A stretch of 64,000 nucleotides of DNA from Klebsiella pneumoniae (lineage in GTDB: Bacteria; Pseudomonadota; Gammaproteobacteria; Pseudomonadales; UBA5518). Every line of letters begins with the position of its first letter. Position 1 is the first letter of the stretch. Made by a program: the position numbers and the translations under genes. Below are positions 61,044 through 64,000 of this stretch, piece after piece. Below the pieces are notes generated by a model. It ran no database searches and was not told the origin of the DNA. It worked only from the letters and a program-made list of their open reading frames with translations. The stretch is from NCBI GenBank assembly GCA_945862145.1, contig CAMAXE010000012.1:1-64000 (forward strand), read 5' to 3'.

Positions 61044-62188
61044 TGATTGGCGGCGCGCTCGACGGATTCCGCATCCTCGATCTGAGCCGCATTCTCGCCG
61101 GGCCGTGGGCGACGCAGATCTTTGCCGACATGGGCGCCGAGGTGATCAAGGTGGAGCGCCCCGGCGAGGGCGATGACACCCGCAGTTGGGGGCCGCCCTG
61201 GCTGCAGGACCGCGAGGGCCGCGACACCACCGACGCCGCCTACTACCTCTGCGCCAATCGCGGCAAGAAATCGATCACCCTCGATATCGCCACGCCCGAA
61301 GGTCAGGCGCGGGTGCGCGAACTGGCCTGCGACAGCGATGTGCTGGTCGAGAACTACAAGGTCGGCGGTCTGGCGAAATACGGCCTCGATTACGCGAGTC
61401 TTGCCGCGCTCAATCCGCGCCTCGTCTATTGCTCCATTACCGGATTCGGGCAGACCGGGCCCTACGCGGGACGCGCGGGTTACGACTTTTTGGTGCAGGG
61501 TATGGGTGGGCTGATGAGCCTGACCGGGGACCCCGGCGGTGAGCCGCTCAAGGCGGGCGTGGCCATCGCCGACATCATGACCGGTCTGTACGCGGCCATC
61601 GCGGTGCAGGCGGCGCTGCTCGAGCGCGAGAGGAGCGGCCTTGGGCAGCATATTGATCTCGCGCTGCTCGATGTGCAGGTGGCCGCGCTTGCCAATCAGG
61701 CGATGAATTACCTGGTGGGCGGCAAGGTGCCGGCGCGTTTCGGCAACGCCCACTCGAACGTCGTGCCCTACCAGGTTTTCCCCGCAGCCGACGGACACCT
61801 GATCCTCGCCATCGGCAACGACGCCCAGTTCCGCCGTTTCTGCGAGGTCGCGGGCGTGCCGGCGATGGGCACGGATCCGCTCTACGCCACCAATGCCGCG
61901 CGGATCGGGAACCGCGGCGAACTCTGCGCGCGCATTGCCGCGCTTATGGCAGTACGGAGCATGGACGACTGGATCGCCGCGCTGGAGGCCGCCGGCGTGC
62001 CCTGCGGCCCCATCAACACGTTGGACCGCGTTTTCCGTGATCCGCAAGTGCTCGCCCGCGGCATGGTGCAGCACCTCGAGCACCCGCTGGCCGGCGCCGT
62101 TCCCACGGTGCGCAACCCGATCCTGTTTTCCCGCAGCCGCATGCGCTTGCATCGGGCGCCACCCCTGCTCGGCGAGGACGACGCCTGA
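61043..62188 (+). CDS. Class III (CaiB/BaiF) CoA-transferase
   Basis: 381 residues. ILDLSRILAGPWATQIFADMGAEVIKVERPGEGDDTRSWGPPW pattern (LAGPW, GAEVIKVERP), NRGKKSITLD, ENYKVGGLAKYGLDY, SITGFGQTGPYAGRAGYDFL pattern with the catalytic Asp. With gcdH this resembles succinyl-CoA:glutarate CoA-transferase, which would feed glutarate to GcdH. Translationally coupled to gcdH (TGATG). Confidence 0.93.
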   Translation: MIGGALDGFRILDLSRILAGPWATQIFADMGAEVIKVERPGEGDDTRSWGPPWLQDREGRDTTDAAYYLCANRGKKSITLDIATPEGQARVRELACDSDVLVENYKVGGLAKYGLDYASLAALNPRLVYCSITGFGQTGPYAGRAGYDFLVQGMGGLMSLTGDPGGEPLKAGVAIADIMTGLYAAIAVQAALLERERSGLGQHIDLALLDVQVAALANQAMNYLVGGKVPARFGNAHSNVVPYQVFPAADGHLILAIGNDAQFRRFCEVAGVPAMGTDPLYATNAARIGNRGELCARIAALMAVRSMDDWIAALEAAGVPCGPINTLDRVFRDPQVLARGMVQHLEHPLAGAVPTVRNPILFSRSRMRLHRAPPLLGEDDA

Positions 62189-62294
62189 TCGGGGGCCTGA
62201 GACCGCGCTGGCCCTGCTTGTGGCGCTCGCCGATCGGCGTGTATCGTCGGGACACGAGGGTCGTGCTGGCCAGCGGGCCACGAGGAGTGCGCGC

Positions 62295-63182
62295 GTGCAC
62301 CAGGATCAAGCTGAGGTCATCGGTCTCATCGGCGCCGGCATCATGGGCGCGCCGATGGCGATGCGCCTGCTCGATGCGGGCTACGAGTTACTGGTGTGGA
62401 ACCGTACGCCGGGGCGCTGTGACGCGCTGGTTGCCCAAGGTGCCGAGGAAGTCGAGGACATCGCCGACATCGCCGAGCACTGCGACCTCATCCTGCTGTG
62501 CCTGGCCGACACCGCTGCTGTTCAGGAGGTGGTGTTCGGGCCCGAGGGGATCGCGGCCTTCGGTGATGCCGACCAGCTCCTGGTCGATCTCTCCAGCATC
62601 GAACCCGGGGCTACGCGGCGCTTTGCACAGGAGTTGCGCCAGGCCACCGGCATGGGCTGGATTGATGCCCCGGTATCGGGTGGTCCGGGGAGCGCGGCGG
62701 CGGGCACGCTGGCGATCATGGCCGGGGGCAGCGAGGACGACATCGAGCGCGTGCGTCCGGTGCTCGAGTGTCTTGGCAGCAGCATCACCCGCATGGGCGC
62801 CAACGGCGCCGGCCAGCTCGCCAAGGTCTGCCATCAGATGATGAGCTGCGGCAGCGCGATGCTGCTCGCAGAGATGATCGCGCTGGCCGAGCGTGCCGGG
62901 ATCGACGCTGAGTTGCTGCCGGCCGCCTTTGCCGGCGGCATCGCCGATTCGCCGCTGCTGCGGGTGCTGGCGCCGCGCATGGCGGTGCGTCAGTACGAGC
63001 CGCTGCTCGCCCGGCTGGCTACCATGCAGAAAGACTTGGATACCGTGCTCTCGGTGGCCTGCGAGGCCGAGGCGAGCGTGCCTTTCAGCGCGCTCGCGGC
63101 GCAACTGCTGCGCCGGCATCGCGCGCGGGTGGGAAACGACATAGACAGCACCAGCATCATCGAGCTCTTTGCAGCGGAGTGA
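62295..63182 (+). CDS. HIBADH-family NAD(P)-dependent dehydrogenase
   Basis: 295 residues from the GTG at 62295 with gaggag 7 bases upstream. VIGLIGAGIMGAPMAMRL (nucleotide fold), DAPVSGGPGSAAAGTLAIMAGG (substrate motif), GQLAKVCHQM (catalytic Lys), KDLDTVLS near the end. Beta-hydroxyacid dehydrogenases such as 3-hydroxyisobutyrate or tartronate semialdehyde reductases look like this. Confidence 0.9.
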   Translation: MHQDQAEVIGLIGAGIMGAPMAMRLLDAGYELLVWNRTPGRCDALVAQGAEEVEDIADIAEHCDLILLCLADTAAVQEVVFGPEGIAAFGDADQLLVDLSSIEPGATRRFAQELRQATGMGWIDAPVSGGPGSAAAGTLAIMAGGSEDDIERVRPVLECLGSSITRMGANGAGQLAKVCHQMMSCGSAMLLAEMIALAERAGIDAELLPAAFAGGIADSPLLRVLAPRMAVRQYEPLLARLATMQKDLDTVLSVACEAEASVPFSALAAQLLRRHRARVGNDIDSTSIIELFAAE

Positions 63183-63195
63183 GGAGGATACGGCG

Positions 63196-63567
63196 ATGGG
63201 ATCTGCGGAACGGGTGGCGATCCTCGGCGCCAGTGCGGACACGCAGCGCTACGCCTTCAAGGCCCAGCGTCTGCTCAAAGAGTACGGGCATGCTGTGGTG
63301 CCCGTGAGCCCCAAGGCGCAGTGCATCGACGGCGATGCGGTGGTCGATTCCTTGGGAGACATCGAGGGCGCGGTGGACACGCTTACGCTGTATGTGCGCC
63401 CGGCCATATCCACGCAGTACCGGGATGCCATCCTCGCGCTCGCCCCGCGGCGCGTGATTTTCAATCCCGGCACTGAGAATCCCCAATTACAGGGCACGCT
63501 GCGCGGTGCTGGCATCGACTGCATCGAGGCCTGCACGCTGGTGATGCTGCGCACCGGCACCTGGTAA
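63196..63567 (+). CDS. CoA-binding-domain protein
   Basis: 123 residues from the ATG at 63196; gaggagg sits 9 bases upstream. Single Rossmann CoA-binding domain: VAILGASADTQRYAFKAQRLLKEYGHAVVPVSPK pattern, NPGTENPQLQ, GIDCIEACTLVMLRTG. Family YccU-like; function unknown. Ends the plus-strand run that begins with gcdH. Confidence 0.9.
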   Translation: MGSAERVAILGASADTQRYAFKAQRLLKEYGHAVVPVSPKAQCIDGDAVVDSLGDIEGAVDTLTLYVRPAISTQYRDAILALAPRRVIFNPGTENPQLQGTLRGAGIDCIEACTLVMLRTGTW

Positions 63568-63624
63568 GGCGCGGCGGAGCGTAGCAGCCCCTGCGTGCGC
63601 GCCTGCGCAGCAGATGGGAACCGG

Positions 63625-63711
63625 GGGGGGGGCCGGTAATATCATCCAGCCCTTCGATGATGTAGCACTCCCAGGGCGGTCGGCTCATGTCGAGTGCGCG
63701 GTGTAGGGGTC
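63625..63711 (-). pseudogene. Wax ester synthase/DGAT relic
   Basis: A minus frame reads PLHRALDMSRPPWECYIIEG-LDD, matching the L-D-x-S-R-P-L-W-E motif region of WS/DGAT acyltransferases. It then meets a run of ten G (63623-63632) and is lost. Between this and the amidohydrolase (63712-63813) another minus fragment reads RQLGITDVAFINIENL to a stop, unidentified. Confidence 0.5.
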
Positions 63712-63813
63712 CTAAATGCCAAGGCTGCCGATCTGCTGCGGGACCTTGAGGTTCTCGATGTTGATGAAGGCGACGTCGGTGATCCCGAGCTGACGCATGA
63801 ATCTCACGCAGCG

Positions 63814-64000
63814 CTACGGCAGAACCACGGCGGGCAGCGGGTGGCGGTAGAGCTTGGCCGCGTTCAGGTGCGTGATCATGCGGATCTCCTCGACCGGCAG
63901 CGTACCCAGCACGCGCTCGATCACGTGCTGCGTGTCGGGCCAGGTGCCGTCGCCGTGCGGGTAATCGGATTCGAACAGGATGTTCTCGACGCCGATGCGA
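63814..64000 (-). CDS. Amidohydrolase (ACMSD-like), 3' end only
   Basis: The last ~61 residues are visible: NILFESDYPHGDGTWPDTQ with the metal Asp, then LPVEEIRMITHLNAAKLYRHPLP and TAG at 63814. This is the C-terminus of amidohydrolase-2/ACMSD-type decarboxylases or hydrolases. The start lies beyond the window. Confidence 0.8.
   Translation of the reverse strand, partial: RIGVENILFESDYPHGDGTWPDTQHVIERVLGTLPVEEIRMITHLNAAKLYRHPLPAVVLP

Overview
The window is GC-rich, densely coded DNA that looks like a chromosome segment of a gammaproteobacterium. The evidence is a TolC/HlyD envelope system, an LpxH-like enzyme, Psd, Trx-type ArsC with Acr3, RarD, a ModBC/ModE-type locus, DUF3313 and DUF3604 proteins, and many REP-like palindromes of the taggagcgcgcc type. 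I cannot fix the family from sequence alone. No rRNA, tRNA or CRISPR array was seen.

Left part (1-25.7 kb). A five-gene export module fills the first 10.5 kb: the 3' part of a giant VCBS/cadherin-like repeat protein is followed by a FecR-domain protein, a TolC-type lipoprotein, two HlyD-type adaptors and an M50 metalloprotease fused to a HlyD-like tail. The genes overlap or abut and no ABC ATPase is visible. Then come acr3-arsC, argS, an MHS-type MFS transporter, an LpxH-like phosphoesterase, psd, a membrane-anchored class III aminotransferase, an Mpo1-like membrane protein and a GT4 glycosyltransferase. At 21.2-25.7 kb lie a protein with the exact Coq4 metal motif, an unusual cytosolic protein joining EF-hands to an Erv/ALR-type sulfhydryl oxidase domain, and a TehA/SLAC1 channel.

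Middle part (25.7-40 kb) is an accessory zone full of decay: IS3 and IS21 relics, toxin-antitoxin loci with broken toxins, a truncated second copy of a haloalkane dehalogenase gene, a gloB-VOC glyoxalase cassette between the two copies, a frameshifted nucleotidyltransferase next to its winged-helix partner, a collapsed amidohydrolase, and what looks like a dead diversity-generating retroelement (SUMF1-type variable C-terminus, hairpin, truncated Avd). Intact metabolic genes (DUF3313, DUF3604, sterol desaturase family, ogt, yciH) sit between these.

Right part (40-64 kb) is mostly metabolism in tight operons: dgcN-dgcA with a secreted D-aminoacylase-like amidohydrolase (D-amino acid use); EamA transporter, enoyl-CoA hydratase, asnB; a secreted Asp-box repeat protein; modBC without modA, divergent from a ModE-type regulator; two acyl-CoA synthetases, rarD, an SDR, a HerA-like ATPase; then gcdH with a CoA-transferase (glutarate-type degradation), a HIBADH-family dehydrogenase and a CoA-binding protein. 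The last 400 bases hold a wax-ester-synthase relic and the 3' end of an amidohydrolase that runs out of the window.

The two places I consider most likely to hold undescribed biology are the ATPase-less M50/HlyD/TolC/FecR module and the EF-hand/Erv-ALR protein with its neighbours.
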